NCBI GenBank assembly: GCA_002070185.1
Contig: MWCT01000010.1
Location: 61,889 to 125,888, forward strand
Direction of reading: 5' to 3'
Origin: a candidate division BRC1 bacterium ADurb.Bin183
Lineage (GTDB): Bacteria; Sumerlaeota; Sumerlaeia; MWCT01
Length of the DNA stretch: 64,000 nt
Shown: positions 46,130 through 55,244 of the stretch, one piece after another
How the letters are laid out: every line of letters starts with the position of its first letter
How positions within the stretch are numbered: the first letter of the stretch is position 1
The notes under the pieces: model-generated
The model's database searches: none
Told to the model about the DNA's origin: nothing
What the model saw: the letters and a program-made list of their open reading frames with translations, nothing else
Position numbers and translations under genes: made by a program

Positions 46130-46951
46130 ATGAAGCGAATATTAATTTCCAATGATGACGGCATTGATGCGCCCGGTATCCGCGCCCTTTATGATGAAAT
46201 CAGCCGCATTGCCAATGTGACGCTCGTTGCGCCAACCAGCCAGCGCAGCGGCATCGGGCATGCCATCTCGCTTTGGAATAATCTTACCCTCGAAGAACGA
46301 AAAACAAACGGCAACATTTGGGGTTATGGTCTCGAAGGAACGCCTGCTGATTGTGTTAAATTTGCCGTCACCACCCTGATGAAAGAACCCCCTCACCTTG
46401 TCATATCAGGCATTAATCGCGGGCAGAATGTGGGCAATTCGATCTTTTATAGTGGAACTGTGGCGGCAGCGGCAGAAGGAACTATGTTCGGTTTTCCATC
46501 CATTGCCGTTTCGCTGGGAACATTTGACGACAACGTGGCGCGCTACGACGTCGCCGCCCGTTTCACCGCCCGCATCGCAAACCTGATTCTGGAAAAAGGT
46601 CTGCCGGCGGGCGTGCTGCTTAATATCAACATCCCCAATGTTTCTGATGAGGAAATCAAAGGCGTGGTCATTTCCAAACAGGGGCAATCAACGTTCACGG
46701 ATTTATTTGAACCGAGAGAGCGCCATAACGGGCTGCCCGCCTTCCGCAATATCGGCGGCGAAATCACAAAAAGCAACGGCGATGAAGATTACGACGATTT
46801 GGTGTTGGCGCAGAACAAAATATCAATCACGCCTTTGCGATTCGACCTGACCCACCATGATTTGCGGGAAGACCTTGACCGCTGGATGCGGAAACACGTT
46901 GAAGATGAAATCTTTGAATTATCCCGTATAAAGCCCAACCCGCAAACATAA
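46130..46951 (+). CDS. surE: 5'/3'-nucleotidase SurE
   Basis: A 273-residue metal-dependent nucleoside monophosphatase. ILISNDDGIDAPGI gives the metal-binding Asp pair, APTSQRSGIGH the Ser loop, SGINRGQNVG the Asn site, and YSGTVAAAAEG the family signature. Length is normal for SurE. The last 125 bases overlap, on the opposite strand, the 3' end of the glycosyltransferase gene that ends at 46827, so both proteins have tails encoded by shared DNA. No terminator is seen between them. Confidence 0.95.
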   Translation: MKRILISNDDGIDAPGIRALYDEISRIANVTLVAPTSQRSGIGHAISLWNNLTLEERKTNGNIWGYGLEGTPADCVKFAVTTLMKEPPHLVISGINRGQNVGNSIFYSGTVAAAAEGTMFGFPSIAVSLGTFDDNVARYDVAARFTARIANLILEKGLPAGVLLNINIPNVSDEEIKGVVISKQGQSTFTDLFEPRERHNGLPAFRNIGGEITKSNGDEDYDDLVLAQNKISITPLRFDLTHHDLREDLDRWMRKHVEDEIFELSRIKPNPQT

Positions 46952-48173
46952 GCAAAATAATTTCAATGGTTCCAACTCGATATCGCACATCCGGCTGGCT
47001 TAATGCATAAGGCAGCGTCACGGGCAGCGCCGCCATCAAGGCTAATATAGAATATTTTCTCATCCTGTTGTCTTTAATGATGAACCCTCTTATTATGCCA
47101 ATCCATCCCAAAAGCAAAACAGGAGCCATGCTCAAAAACGCCGCCGCCTCCGCCCATCGCGTGTTTCGAATAAAAGGACTCCAAAAATGGATAGCCTTGC
47201 GAATTGTGAGAACAACCATAAACCGCTTGTTGTCCCGCATAAATCGCCGCGCCTGATAGGCGTAATTGTTCCCAATCTCCAGTTCCTCGCGCACACCCCT
47301 ATAAAACCGCATCTGAGTCAATTCCTGATAATTATCAGGGACAGGCATGAGCCGTTCCCGACCATACCAGAGATTTGCATAATAAGAAAAGCGCGTCACG
47401 CCGTGTGCAAATGTAATGGGATAATTTGTCGAGACAGGGATGAATTTGCCGCCGCTGATGGCGGCGTTGCGAATCGTCCATGCGCCGACAAAAAGCAGGA
47501 TAGGGCACGTGAAATAAATCAGCGCAATCTTGAATTTTTCGCGTCTCAACCCGTTCCAATAACAATATACCCATACGATAATAAACGGAAGCGCCCCCAG
47601 AAAAACAGATTTATTAAGAACCGACAGCCCAAAGAAAATGCCGCTCAAATATATCAAGCGCGGTTTTTTGCTCTCTATTCCGCCGAATAAAAAATAAAGC
47701 GAGGCAAGAAAAAGCATTCTGGAAAAATCCTCAGAAAGAATCTGAACAGCCTGTAAAATAAAAGCCGGATAGAGCGCCGCACCCAAAGCCGCCAGCCAAG
47801 CCGCCAGCCGCGAGCCAGTCATTTGCCTTGTTGTCCATAAACATAAAAAGGCGTTCAAAACTCCCAGAAACACTTGTGCAATAGCAACCGCTTTGAGATT
47901 TTGTGTGCCCGCAAAAAAATATATGACCGCCAGAAAAGCGGGATAAAGCGGCGGACGAAACGCCGTCGGCTCGCCGCTCGGAGCGCAATATCGCCCTTTT
48001 AATATCTCCTGAGCCAAAAAGTCATAATCAGTCGAATCGTTGAGCGGCGTTAAAATCTTCTCCGGCAGGGGAGGCATAGCAACAAATAGCGCCAGCCTCG
48101 GCAGCAGAGCTGCCAATAAAAGAATGATATTGAAAATTATCCCTTGTTTTATCCTCATTGGGTTAATATCCAT
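46827..48173 (-). CDS. GT39/PMT_2-like integral membrane glycosyltransferase
   Basis: A 448-residue protein with about 10-11 membrane helices. The loop after helix 1 (PLNDSTDYDFLAQEILKGRY, then PTAFRPPLYPAFLAVIYF) has the acidic and RPPLYP pattern of the PMT_2/GT39 group, which uses polyprenyl-linked sugar donors. The C-terminal 40 codons run antisense into surE. It is divergent from rimO with 34 bp between the starts. Donor and acceptor are unknown. Confidence 0.82.
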   Translation of the reverse strand: MDINPMRIKQGIIFNIILLLAALLPRLALFVAMPPLPEKILTPLNDSTDYDFLAQEILKGRYCAPSGEPTAFRPPLYPAFLAVIYFFAGTQNLKAVAIAQVFLGVLNAFLCLWTTRQMTGSRLAAWLAALGAALYPAFILQAVQILSEDFSRMLFLASLYFLFGGIESKKPRLIYLSGIFFGLSVLNKSVFLGALPFIIVWVYCYWNGLRREKFKIALIYFTCPILLFVGAWTIRNAAISGGKFIPVSTNYPITFAHGVTRFSYYANLWYGRERLMPVPDNYQELTQMRFYRGVREELEIGNNYAYQARRFMRDNKRFMVVLTIRKAIHFWSPFIRNTRWAEAAAFLSMAPVLLLGWIGIIRGFIIKDNRMRKYSILALMAALPVTLPYALSQPDVRYRVGTIEIILLMFAGWALYGIIQRFHLQRVSASSGQGLPANHGGSGRIAKA

Positions 48174-48207
48174 ACTTTCGTTTTATGGCTGTGCAAAGGA
48201 AAAATCA

Positions 48208-49530
48208 ATGCGCGTTGCGATTATCACGCTCGGTTGCGATAAAAACACAGTGGATAGCGAGTATATTGCCGGACTCCTTGCAGAGGCGGGGCATGAGGTT
48301 TTTATCCCAAATGAATCTGATGATTTTGATGTCCTCATCGTCAACACATGCGGATTTATTGAAAGCGCACGCGAAGAATCCGTCCGCGCCGTCCTTGAAT
48401 GGGCGCATATAAAAAAAAGACGTCCCTTTCGACTTTATGTGGTGGGATGCCTTGCCGGACGATATCCCAAAGAAATGAAAGAATCTTTCCCAGAAGTGGA
48501 TGGGTTCGCCGGTGTTGGCAAATGGCGCGAGATAGTTCAAATGATTGAAAAAGGCTCGGTTAATAAAGCGCTATCAGATAAAAGACCCCAAATCAAATTA
48601 ATCAGCCCCATGCCTCGCAAAAAACTCGACAGCCTCCCTTATGCCTTTCTCAAAATTGCCGATGGCTGCTCCCACCGATGCTCTTTTTGCGCTATACCGA
48701 ATATCAAAGGACCCTATCGAAGCGTTCCTCGGGATATCCTCCTTGCCGAAGCTCAATCGCTCCTCAAAGGAGGAGTTCGAGAATTGAACCTTGTGGCGCA
48801 GGATAGCAATAATTACGGGACGGATTTGCGACCTCGCGATTCCCTTGACGGTCTCCTCAAAGACCTCTTGAGCATCAAGAGCAAATTCTGGGTGCGCCTG
48901 CTTTATCTATATCCGCGTCCGCTTCTGCCCGCGCTCATATCACTCATGCAAAGCGAAAAAAAACTTTGCCCCTATCTTGATATTCCTCTCCAACACCTTT
49001 CGCCGGATGTCCTCAAACGCATGGGACGCCCCAGCGATAACCGCCGAACTATATCCATGCTTAATCATTGGCGCAACCAAATCCCCGGACTTACAATACG
49101 CACAACCTTCATTATCGGATTTCCGGGCGAGACCCGGCAGGATGTTGAATATCTCCTCAAAGGAGCGCGCGATTTCAAGTTCGAGCGTCTGGGCGCATTT
49201 CTCTATTCGCCGGAGGAAGGCACGCCCGCCTATAAACTTGGCAAACCTGTCCCAAAGTCAACCGCCCGCCGGCGTCTCGATAAACTTATGCGGCTTCAAG
49301 CAGAAATTTCACTCGAAAAAAATCAGGCAAAGTTAGGCGCAAAAATGGAAGTCTTGGTCGAAGCGGCGATACCCCAAAAAAATATTTATATCGCCCGCTC
49401 TCAGGCAGACGCGCCCGAAGTTGATGGCGCCGTGATTATCTCCTCATCCGCTCCGCTCCATGCGGGAGATTTTGTCAATGTGCAAATAACCCAAGCGGAC
49501 GAGTATGATTTATCCGCAAAAGCCCTTTAA
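48208..49530 (+). CDS. rimO: Ribosomal protein uS12 methylthiotransferase RimO
   Basis: A 440-residue radical-SAM enzyme that methylthiolates an Asp of ribosomal protein S12. The N-terminal domain carries cysteines at LGCDKNTVDSE, NTCGFIESA and VGCLAGRYP; the radical-SAM cluster is CSHRCSFC; the C-terminal TRAM domain ends the protein. I place the start at 48208 (AAGGA seven bases upstream); the longer frame begins inside the divergent gene and has no support. Downstream lies the serA-like remnant on the other strand. Confidence 0.95.
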   Translation: MRVAIITLGCDKNTVDSEYIAGLLAEAGHEVFIPNESDDFDVLIVNTCGFIESAREESVRAVLEWAHIKKRRPFRLYVVGCLAGRYPKEMKESFPEVDGFAGVGKWREIVQMIEKGSVNKALSDKRPQIKLISPMPRKKLDSLPYAFLKIADGCSHRCSFCAIPNIKGPYRSVPRDILLAEAQSLLKGGVRELNLVAQDSNNYGTDLRPRDSLDGLLKDLLSIKSKFWVRLLYLYPRPLLPALISLMQSEKKLCPYLDIPLQHLSPDVLKRMGRPSDNRRTISMLNHWRNQIPGLTIRTTFIIGFPGETRQDVEYLLKGARDFKFERLGAFLYSPEEGTPAYKLGKPVPKSTARRRLDKLMRLQAEISLEKNQAKLGAKMEVLVEAAIPQKNIYIARSQADAPEVDGAVIISSSAPLHAGDFVNVQITQADEYDLSAKAL

Positions 49531-49537
49531 CCAGCCA

Positions 49538-49766
49538 TCACTTGAGCATTATCTGAATAATATCCTTATTCCTCGGTAGTTTGTCAATCATGGCAGTGGA
49601 AGGCATTTGGTCAAGTTTCAAAATACAACAAGCAGTTAGCCCGCCCTCAAATATTGTATTTTCCATCTCCTTGCTCAATCGCGCCTTGACCTCTACCTCC
49701 GCGCCAAGATTCTGCAATTCATAAAATCGTTTTATCAGACGCCTTATCCGCAATTAAAACCTTCAT
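49538..49766 (-). pseudogene. serA: Decayed serA-like remnant (phosphoglycerate dehydrogenase), internal deletion and frameshift
   Basis: A ribosome-binding site (AGGAG) and ATG at 49766 begin MKVLIADKASDKTI, very like the N-terminus of D-3-phosphoglycerate dehydrogenase, but that frame stops after 15 codons. A one-base shift continues the match as YELQNLGAEVEVKARLSKEM. The sequence then jumps to GLTACCILKLDQMP and NKDIIQIMLK before a stop at 49538, resembling the end of the ACT domain of the same enzyme. About 450 central codons would be missing. The N-terminal resemblance is strong and the C-terminal one moderate. The gene is not functional as read. The remaining 49767-49971 holds no gene I can support. 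Confidence 0.6.
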
Positions 49767-49971
49767 TTCCCCGTCTCCTGTTTTTCATCTGCCCCTTTTC
49801 GATAGATATAAATCGCCTTTTGGCAAGTTCTTTCATACTCATCTCTCCCTCGAGCCGTCAATATGAAATCTTGATGTTTTCCCAAGTTTTTATTGGTCTT
49901 TCCTGTTGACGATGAGAATGACGAACATTATTGAAACCACCATTGTTTTTGCGACAAGGACAACCGCCTGA

Positions 49972-50778
49972 ATGAATTTTATCCCCCTTATCCACGCTGC
50001 TATATTGGGCATTGTCGAGGGCGCAACGGAATTTATCCCCGTCTCTTCAACGGGACATCTGATTCTCGTTCAGAATCTGCTTGGTTTTACGGGCGAAAAA
50101 GAAAACGCCTTTATTATCTTTATCCAGCTCGGCGCCATCCTTGCAGTCCTATGGATTTATCGCTCCAAAATCTGGAACCTTCTCCTCAATTGGCGGCGCG
50201 CGCCGGAAGGACGGCGCCTTCTTTTGAATCTCATCCTCGGCACGCTTCCGGCGGCGGTTATTGGTCTGCCGACCGAAGACTGGATTGAATCGCATTTTTT
50301 CAAACCGCTGCCCGTTTCGCTTGCGCTGATACTTGGCGGTATTGCCATTCTTATAGTGGAGCGGATGAGTCAAAAGCCCAGCATAGATAACATGGACATA
50401 ATCCCACCAAAAAAGGCATTTGGGGTGGGATGCGTTCAATTGTTGGCGATCCTTTTTCCGGGCGTATCACGAGCAGGGGTAACCATTATAGGCGGCATGT
50501 TTTTTGGATTTTCGCGGCTCGCAGCGACGGAGTTTTCCTTTTTCCTTGCCATTCCCGCCATGATGGGCGCATCTTCCATCAAACTTTTCAAAGCGCGCGA
50601 TGTTATCTCAGCGGGAGATATTCCTATGTTCGGCGTTGGGTTCATCGTGTCATTCATCGCAGCGCTTGTTGTGATTCGCGGACTGCTTGCCTTTATCTCC
50701 CGCAAATCCTTTGCCGTTTTTGCTTGGTATCGAATTCTTGCGGGCGCGGCATTGCTGGGATATTTGCTCTTTTTTTAA
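49972..50778 (+). CDS. uppP: Undecaprenyl-diphosphatase UppP (BacA type)
   Basis: A 268-residue membrane phosphatase recycling undecaprenyl diphosphate to the monophosphate used as carrier in peptidoglycan and glycan synthesis. The motifs EGATEFIPVSSTGHLI near the N-terminus and PGVSRAGVTIIGG in the second half are the family signatures (the usual PGxSRSG has Ala for the second Ser). About eight hydrophobic segments. AAGGA lies upstream. The next gene starts with a TTG whose Shine-Dalgarno overlaps the uppP stop, so the two are co-translated. Confidence 0.95.
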   Translation: MNFIPLIHAAILGIVEGATEFIPVSSTGHLILVQNLLGFTGEKENAFIIFIQLGAILAVLWIYRSKIWNLLLNWRRAPEGRRLLLNLILGTLPAAVIGLPTEDWIESHFFKPLPVSLALILGGIAILIVERMSQKPSIDNMDIIPPKKAFGVGCVQLLAILFPGVSRAGVTIIGGMFFGFSRLAATEFSFFLAIPAMMGASSIKLFKARDVISAGDIPMFGVGFIVSFIAALVVIRGLLAFISRKSFAVFAWYRILAGAALLGYLLFF

Positions 50779-50787
50779 GGAGGCAAC

Positions 50788-52089
50788 TTGGGCATAGCGC
50801 GCAAAAGCCTGATTGATTACTTTGCGCAGAATGCGGCGCTCGTAGTCTCGTTTGTCGCCGGCATCCTGCTCTCCAAGTATTTTGGCAAAGGAGGACGCGG
50901 CGCTTATGTGCTCGTCCTTTTTGCCAACACAATGCTCATGAATTTGACCAATATGGGCGTGGAAATCTCAACACGCGTTTTGGCGGGGAAAAAATCCGCC
51001 TCCGTTTCGCAGGTTCACGCCGCCGCCGTGACTCTGATTGTTGTCATGAGCATACTTTCAGGCATCATTCTTTATTTTTTTCGCGCGCCGCTGTGCAGGC
51101 TTTTCTTCAAAGATATCCCGCCGAACCTCCTTTTTCTTGCCGCCCTCATGCTCCCCATCTCGCTTTATGAGCTTGTTTGGCAGGGCATCATGGTGGGGCT
51201 GGGGGAGATTGCTATTTACGCCCGACTCATCATGTGGAATCGAATCGCACAGAGCGCGCCGGTTATCATTCTGATTGCCTTCACATATCCCCAAATGTCT
51301 TGGTTGATTTATGCTTGGGTGATTATTCAAATTGCCACGCTGATTGTGTCGCTGGCAATCATGGCTCGCCGATGCCCGCTTTTTGCCCCTTTTGACTTTA
51401 ACCTTATCAAAGAGATGCTCTCTTTTGGCTGGGTCGTGTATATCGGAAACATGGCGTCCTCGCTGCTTCAGCGATACGATTGGATTGTCATAACGAGCCT
51501 TGTGGGCACAGAAGGCATCGGCGTCTATAGTCAGGCGACCACATTTTCGGATAAGGTTACTTTGATTGGCGGTTCGCTCGAGCGCGCCACGTATGAGCCC
51601 GCCATTAATGCGGATAAAAATTACGCCCCGATCCTCATCAGAAAAGTCTTTCGCTATAATCTTTATGTCAACATCCTCGGGGCAGTTCTAATGTATGCCT
51701 TTGGAAGCGTTTGCATCAGAACCTTTTTGAGCGAGCAATTCATGGGAAGCCTCTTTCCGCTCAAACTCCTTCTCCTCTCTGTGGTTTTTATGAGCTGTAG
51801 CCGTATCTTGGCAATATACTTCACCGCCCATCTGAAAAAGCCGTCCATTCCCGGCATCATCAACTGGATTGTGCTGCCCATCAGCATTGGGTTTTGCTAT
51901 CTTCTGACAAAAATAGGAGGCATCAACGGAGCCAGCGTGGCGGTGGCAACAATTTATTTCATCCATGCCGGCATCTTTTTCGGCGTTTTTAAATTCAAGA
52001 ACCCATCCATCAATATAGCCGGTTTCTTTCTGCCAGAGCCCGGCGATGTTGAATATTTGAAAAACAAAATTTTTAGGAGAGTAAAATAA
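50788..52089 (+). CDS. Polysaccharide/lipid-linked oligosaccharide flippase (Wzx/MATE-like)
   Basis: A 433-residue polytopic protein with 12-14 helices and the MOP-superfamily layout (FVAGILLSKYFGKGGRGAYV in the first helices, then LQRYDWIVITSLVGTEGIG). It would move lipid-linked saccharide units across the inner membrane. The start is a TTG at 50788, well supported by AAGGAGG at 50777-50783 overlapping the uppP stop. UppP recycles the same class of lipid carrier, so the two fit functionally. The next gene starts 1 bp after this stop. Confidence 0.85.
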   Translation: MGIARKSLIDYFAQNAALVVSFVAGILLSKYFGKGGRGAYVLVLFANTMLMNLTNMGVEISTRVLAGKKSASVSQVHAAAVTLIVVMSILSGIILYFFRAPLCRLFFKDIPPNLLFLAALMLPISLYELVWQGIMVGLGEIAIYARLIMWNRIAQSAPVIILIAFTYPQMSWLIYAWVIIQIATLIVSLAIMARRCPLFAPFDFNLIKEMLSFGWVVYIGNMASSLLQRYDWIVITSLVGTEGIGVYSQATTFSDKVTLIGGSLERATYEPAINADKNYAPILIRKVFRYNLYVNILGAVLMYAFGSVCIRTFLSEQFMGSLFPLKLLLLSVVFMSCSRILAIYFTAHLKKPSIPGIINWIVLPISIGFCYLLTKIGGINGASVAVATIYFIHAGIFFGVFKFKNPSINIAGFFLPEPGDVEYLKNKIFRRVK

Positions 52090-52090
52090 A

Positions 52091-53311
52091 ATGTTATTAT
52101 GGCGCGGCGCATTTTTATTCTCTCTCGCTTTATCGGCGGTCGCCGCCAATCCGCAAATTTCCTTTGATGCGGACGGCGCATTTCAGCGCCTCCCCAAAGG
52201 CTTAAAACAAATCTGGCTCGCCGAAAAAGAGGCGCGCTTTACCCGCCATCCCAATACCTTCGCGTGGATTTCCGATGTCGAGCATGTGACTTGTGAAAAA
52301 ACAAACGAAATCTTTCTCGCCGACGCCGACCCGCCCTATTACCTTTGCGGCGCAACCATTCCCGCCGGGACTTTTTTTGAACTCTTTTCCTATCATTGGT
52401 TTGTCACAAAGGAAAAAGACCTACTCGGCGAACGGATTAATTATAAACTCATCGCCCGTAATGATAACCCTTCGGATGTTGTTCTTGAATTGGAGGGCAT
52501 CGGAACAACACGGAGCTGGGATCATCATATCGCATGGGAAAAAGCGTTCAGGGGAGATGGACGCCGCATCATCAGAATCAAACCCGGCGAGACCGTAGCA
52601 TTGTGGGAGGAACGCCGCATCGTTGAGGAATTCCCGTGGAGCGGAATATTACTCGGACGCTCTTCCGGCGACCTCTGGGTCTGCGATTACTGTTGGCTCG
52701 GCGAAAAAGACCCGGGCATCCAAAATGCCCGCCCCATGCCAGACCTTTCACTCCCGCCGGTTCTCAATCCTTCTTTTTCGCGCGGAACAGCCCAGTGGAA
52801 CGGCGCAACCATTGACCTTTTTCCTATGGCGCGCACAGCATCTGGGCGGATGGCGCTTTCTCAAATCAAAAAAGGCGTCTATTCCTTTGCCATCGCCGAT
52901 TCGCCCGGTGGACCGCTGGGCAAACCCTGCCGCTATGCCGTTGTGCCCAAGTCCTTTGAGGCGGATGTTATGAACGTGCTGGATCCTGTCAGTCAAAAAA
53001 GCCACCTCTTTTTCGGCGGCAATTATCCCGTTATGTATAAATTGCCCCTTGCTCTGGCAAATGACAGCGCTTCCACAAAAACGGTCTCCATCTTTGTTAG
53101 CTCCAACGATAAATACAATGTGGACACACTGGCGGGCATCTGGTTTCAAGGCAAAATGACGATGCGCCGCGTTCCTATTGTGGGGAAAAAAAAGCATTGG
53201 AAGGTAATCGCTATTACGCTTCCAGCCGGTCAAATCCTCGATGAAGAAATAACCATCGTCCCCATCGGCAGCCGCTGGGGCGGCATGGTCGTTTCCTTTG
53301 CGATTCAATAA
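52091..53311 (+). CDS. Exported protein of unknown function downstream of the flippase
   Basis: A 406-residue protein with a signal peptide (GAFLFSLALSAVAANPQ). The rest is beta-rich with many aromatic residues (PPYYLCGATIPAGTFFELFS; ISFNP-type segments absent) and ends in a small sheet (WKVIAITLPAGQILDEE, then VPIGSRWGGMVV). I do not recognise the family. AGGAG lies before the ATG and the spacing to the flippase gene is 1 bp, so it belongs to the uppP-flippase unit and may act on an exported glycan; that is inference from position only. Its stop abuts the stop of the convergent polyprenyl synthase gene with no gap. Confidence 0.72.
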   Translation: MLLWRGAFLFSLALSAVAANPQISFDADGAFQRLPKGLKQIWLAEKEARFTRHPNTFAWISDVEHVTCEKTNEIFLADADPPYYLCGATIPAGTFFELFSYHWFVTKEKDLLGERINYKLIARNDNPSDVVLELEGIGTTRSWDHHIAWEKAFRGDGRRIIRIKPGETVALWEERRIVEEFPWSGILLGRSSGDLWVCDYCWLGEKDPGIQNARPMPDLSLPPVLNPSFSRGTAQWNGATIDLFPMARTASGRMALSQIKKGVYSFAIADSPGGPLGKPCRYAVVPKSFEADVMNVLDPVSQKSHLFFGGNYPVMYKLPLALANDSASTKTVSIFVSSNDKYNVDTLAGIWFQGKMTMRRVPIVGKKKHWKVIAITLPAGQILDEEITIVPIGSRWGGMVVSFAIQ

Positions 53312-54340
53312 TCACACAATGACGGATGCAAAACAAGGAAATAGATTCGCCAAAAGATGGCGTATCATTCGGGAATATTTAAACTCCATCGAAATTTCAT
53401 GGTCTAATAAAATCAGCCCACCCATTATACGGTTAAAAATCTCTTCCTCGCATTGCTCTTTAATTCTCTTTGCATCAAAAAGTTCTTTAAGCCATTCGCG
53501 ATCTTTTGCGTTGATAGGAGGGTTGCTCAATATTTGGGATATCCGTTTTTTGTTTTCCGATTTTTCCTTGTTGATTAACAAAAAATGAGGAAAGGTGATT
53601 CTATTAATGGCGCCGTCGTCAATCTCCGTCCAAAAATCATTGAGGTCATCCTGAATCTGATAGGCATAGCCAAAATCGAAGCCGACCATATCTATATAAT
53701 TAAGGAGATAATTAGCTCCCGAATTCAGAATAACGCCCAATTTCAACGGGCAGCAAAAAGTGTATTCGGCTGATTTGTAACCATAAAAAAAGTCAATGTT
53801 TTCGCGGCGAATGCGCTCGGGATGATGAGAAAAATTCATTTCGGCATATTGACCGATAATGGTTATCATTGCTGTATTTAAAATCAAACTCATTGCCTTG
53901 TTAATCAAATCCCGCTCCAACTTCGATTCGTGAATCAGCCACAAAGAGTATGTATAAAGGAGGTCTCCCGCCAGAAGGGCGTAATCGCTGCCCGTCAGAT
54001 TGGGAGGGAGAGTGCGGAGCATAGATTTTTGAAAACGGTGCGGGAGCGAGAGCTTTCCGCGCCGACGCGCAGACTTGTCAATAAGATCGTCATGGGCAAG
54101 GGCGCAATGATGCAGCAGCTCCAACGCCACCGCTATCTGGTAAATATCAGAGTTCAATTTACCCCCGAACCCAAGATAAGAAATCAAAAACATAAGCGGG
54201 CGTATTCGTTTTCCTCCTTTTAAAACAAAAGGATTAATAATTTTTTCCCAATTATTTAAGCGGGTATCCCGGTGAAAGGCATCCAAATGCTTATTCAATT
54301 CACGCTCAAAACGTTCGTTGATTTTTTTAAGAGTTGTCAT
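53312..54340 (-). CDS. Polyprenyl diphosphate synthase (trans-isoprenyl, FPP/GGPP/octaprenyl type)
   Basis: A 342-residue enzyme condensing isopentenyl diphosphate onto allylic diphosphates. KGGKRIRP, the first aspartate-rich motif DDLID (residues 84-88) and the second, DDLND in YQIQDDLND, are all present. Product chain length cannot be read from sequence with certainty, but the neighbouring UbiA/MenA-type gene 4 bp upstream suggests that it supplies the quinone side chain. AAGGA lies before the ATG. It is last in the four-gene block ndh-doxX-menA-this gene. Confidence 0.9.
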   Translation of the reverse strand: MTTLKKINERFERELNKHLDAFHRDTRLNNWEKIINPFVLKGGKRIRPLMFLISYLGFGGKLNSDIYQIAVALELLHHCALAHDDLIDKSARRRGKLSLPHRFQKSMLRTLPPNLTGSDYALLAGDLLYTYSLWLIHESKLERDLINKAMSLILNTAMITIIGQYAEMNFSHHPERIRRENIDFFYGYKSAEYTFCCPLKLGVILNSGANYLLNYIDMVGFDFGYAYQIQDDLNDFWTEIDDGAINRITFPHFLLINKEKSENKKRISQILSNPPINAKDREWLKELFDAKRIKEQCEEEIFNRIMGGLILLDHEISMEFKYSRMIRHLLANLFPCFASVIV

Positions 54341-54344
54341 ATTT

Positions 54345-55220
54345 TTATCCTTTCATAAAGATTCTGATAAGATATATTACTCCAAAAAATAGATACGCCT
54401 GTGCTGTTTTTATGTCAATCGTTTTTATCTCCGCCGTTCTCCTATTCAATATACCCAGTGCATTTTTAATGAACAGGGGCAGCGGCAAAAACGCAAACGC
54501 CAACCAAGGAAATAAATGCTCCTTAATGCCAACAAGGATAAGAGCTAAATACGCCGCCGCAATCAAAGCCGCATAGCCCCAGCGCGCCCGCTTCCAGCCC
54601 AGCCGAATAGCAAGCGTTTTCAGCCCGCGCCGCGCATCGCCCTCAAAATCACGCAGATTGTTCCCATACATGATAGCCGCCACCAAAAACCCAAGCGGCA
54701 GCGAATAGAGGGCAATCTCAATATTCACCCGCCCCGTAATCCCCATGAACGACGCCATCGCAAGAAACGGTCCCATTAGAAAAAAAACGCATACCTCGCC
54801 CCATCCGCGATATTTATATGCAATCGGCGGCGCCGTGTAAAAAAAACCTCCCAACGCGCCGATTATGCCAAAAGCAATCAGCCGCATTCCTTGCTTGATT
54901 ACTAAAGGAATCCCCGCCGCCATCGCACACGCAAATAAAAATATCGCATTGCGATAAACCTTTTTTGGCGTCAAAAGACCTTTCGTTAAAACCCATGTTG
55001 TGGAATCCGAACCTTTCTCATCAACACCGTTGAAATAATCATAATAATCATTGATGAGATTTGTTCCCGCATGAAAAAGAACCGCAGATAAAAGGGTTAA
55101 AAAAAGATAAAAATAACTAAACGCAATTTCCAGCCGAAAGGCAACTGCCGACGCAAGAAGGACAGGTATAATCGAACTGGGAAACGCGTAGGCGCGCAGA
55201 ATATAAAACCACTTCTTCAC
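54345..55220 (-). CDS. menA: UbiA-family prenyltransferase, MenA-like
   Basis: A 291-residue membrane enzyme with about eight to nine helices. NLINDYYDYFNGVDEKGSDS is the first Asp-rich, Mg/diphosphate-binding motif, and NNLRDFEGDARRGLKTLA the second. The spacing and NDYYDY form fit MenA (1,4-dihydroxy-2-naphthoate polyprenyltransferase) better than UbiA, but without men genes nearby the aromatic substrate is inferred. The start is a GTG at 55220, with only a weak ribosome-binding site. Position between doxX and the polyprenyl synthase gene supports lipid-quinone synthesis. Confidence 0.82.
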   Translation of the reverse strand: MKKWFYILRAYAFPSSIIPVLLASAVAFRLEIAFSYFYLFLTLLSAVLFHAGTNLINDYYDYFNGVDEKGSDSTTWVLTKGLLTPKKVYRNAIFLFACAMAAGIPLVIKQGMRLIAFGIIGALGGFFYTAPPIAYKYRGWGEVCVFFLMGPFLAMASFMGITGRVNIEIALYSLPLGFLVAAIMYGNNLRDFEGDARRGLKTLAIRLGWKRARWGYAALIAAAYLALILVGIKEHLFPWLAFAFLPLPLFIKNALGILNRRTAEIKTIDIKTAQAYLFFGVIYLIRIFMKG

Positions 55221-55244
55221 ATTTTATCCAGCTTATTATCCGCC

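Noticed and set aside
49887..50010. A 40-codon minus-strand frame with a hydrophobic segment (VVSIMFVILIVN) next to the serA remnant.
   Set aside because: It overlaps the uppP start antisense, has no ribosome-binding site, and the hydrophobicity is what antisense of a membrane gene often gives.
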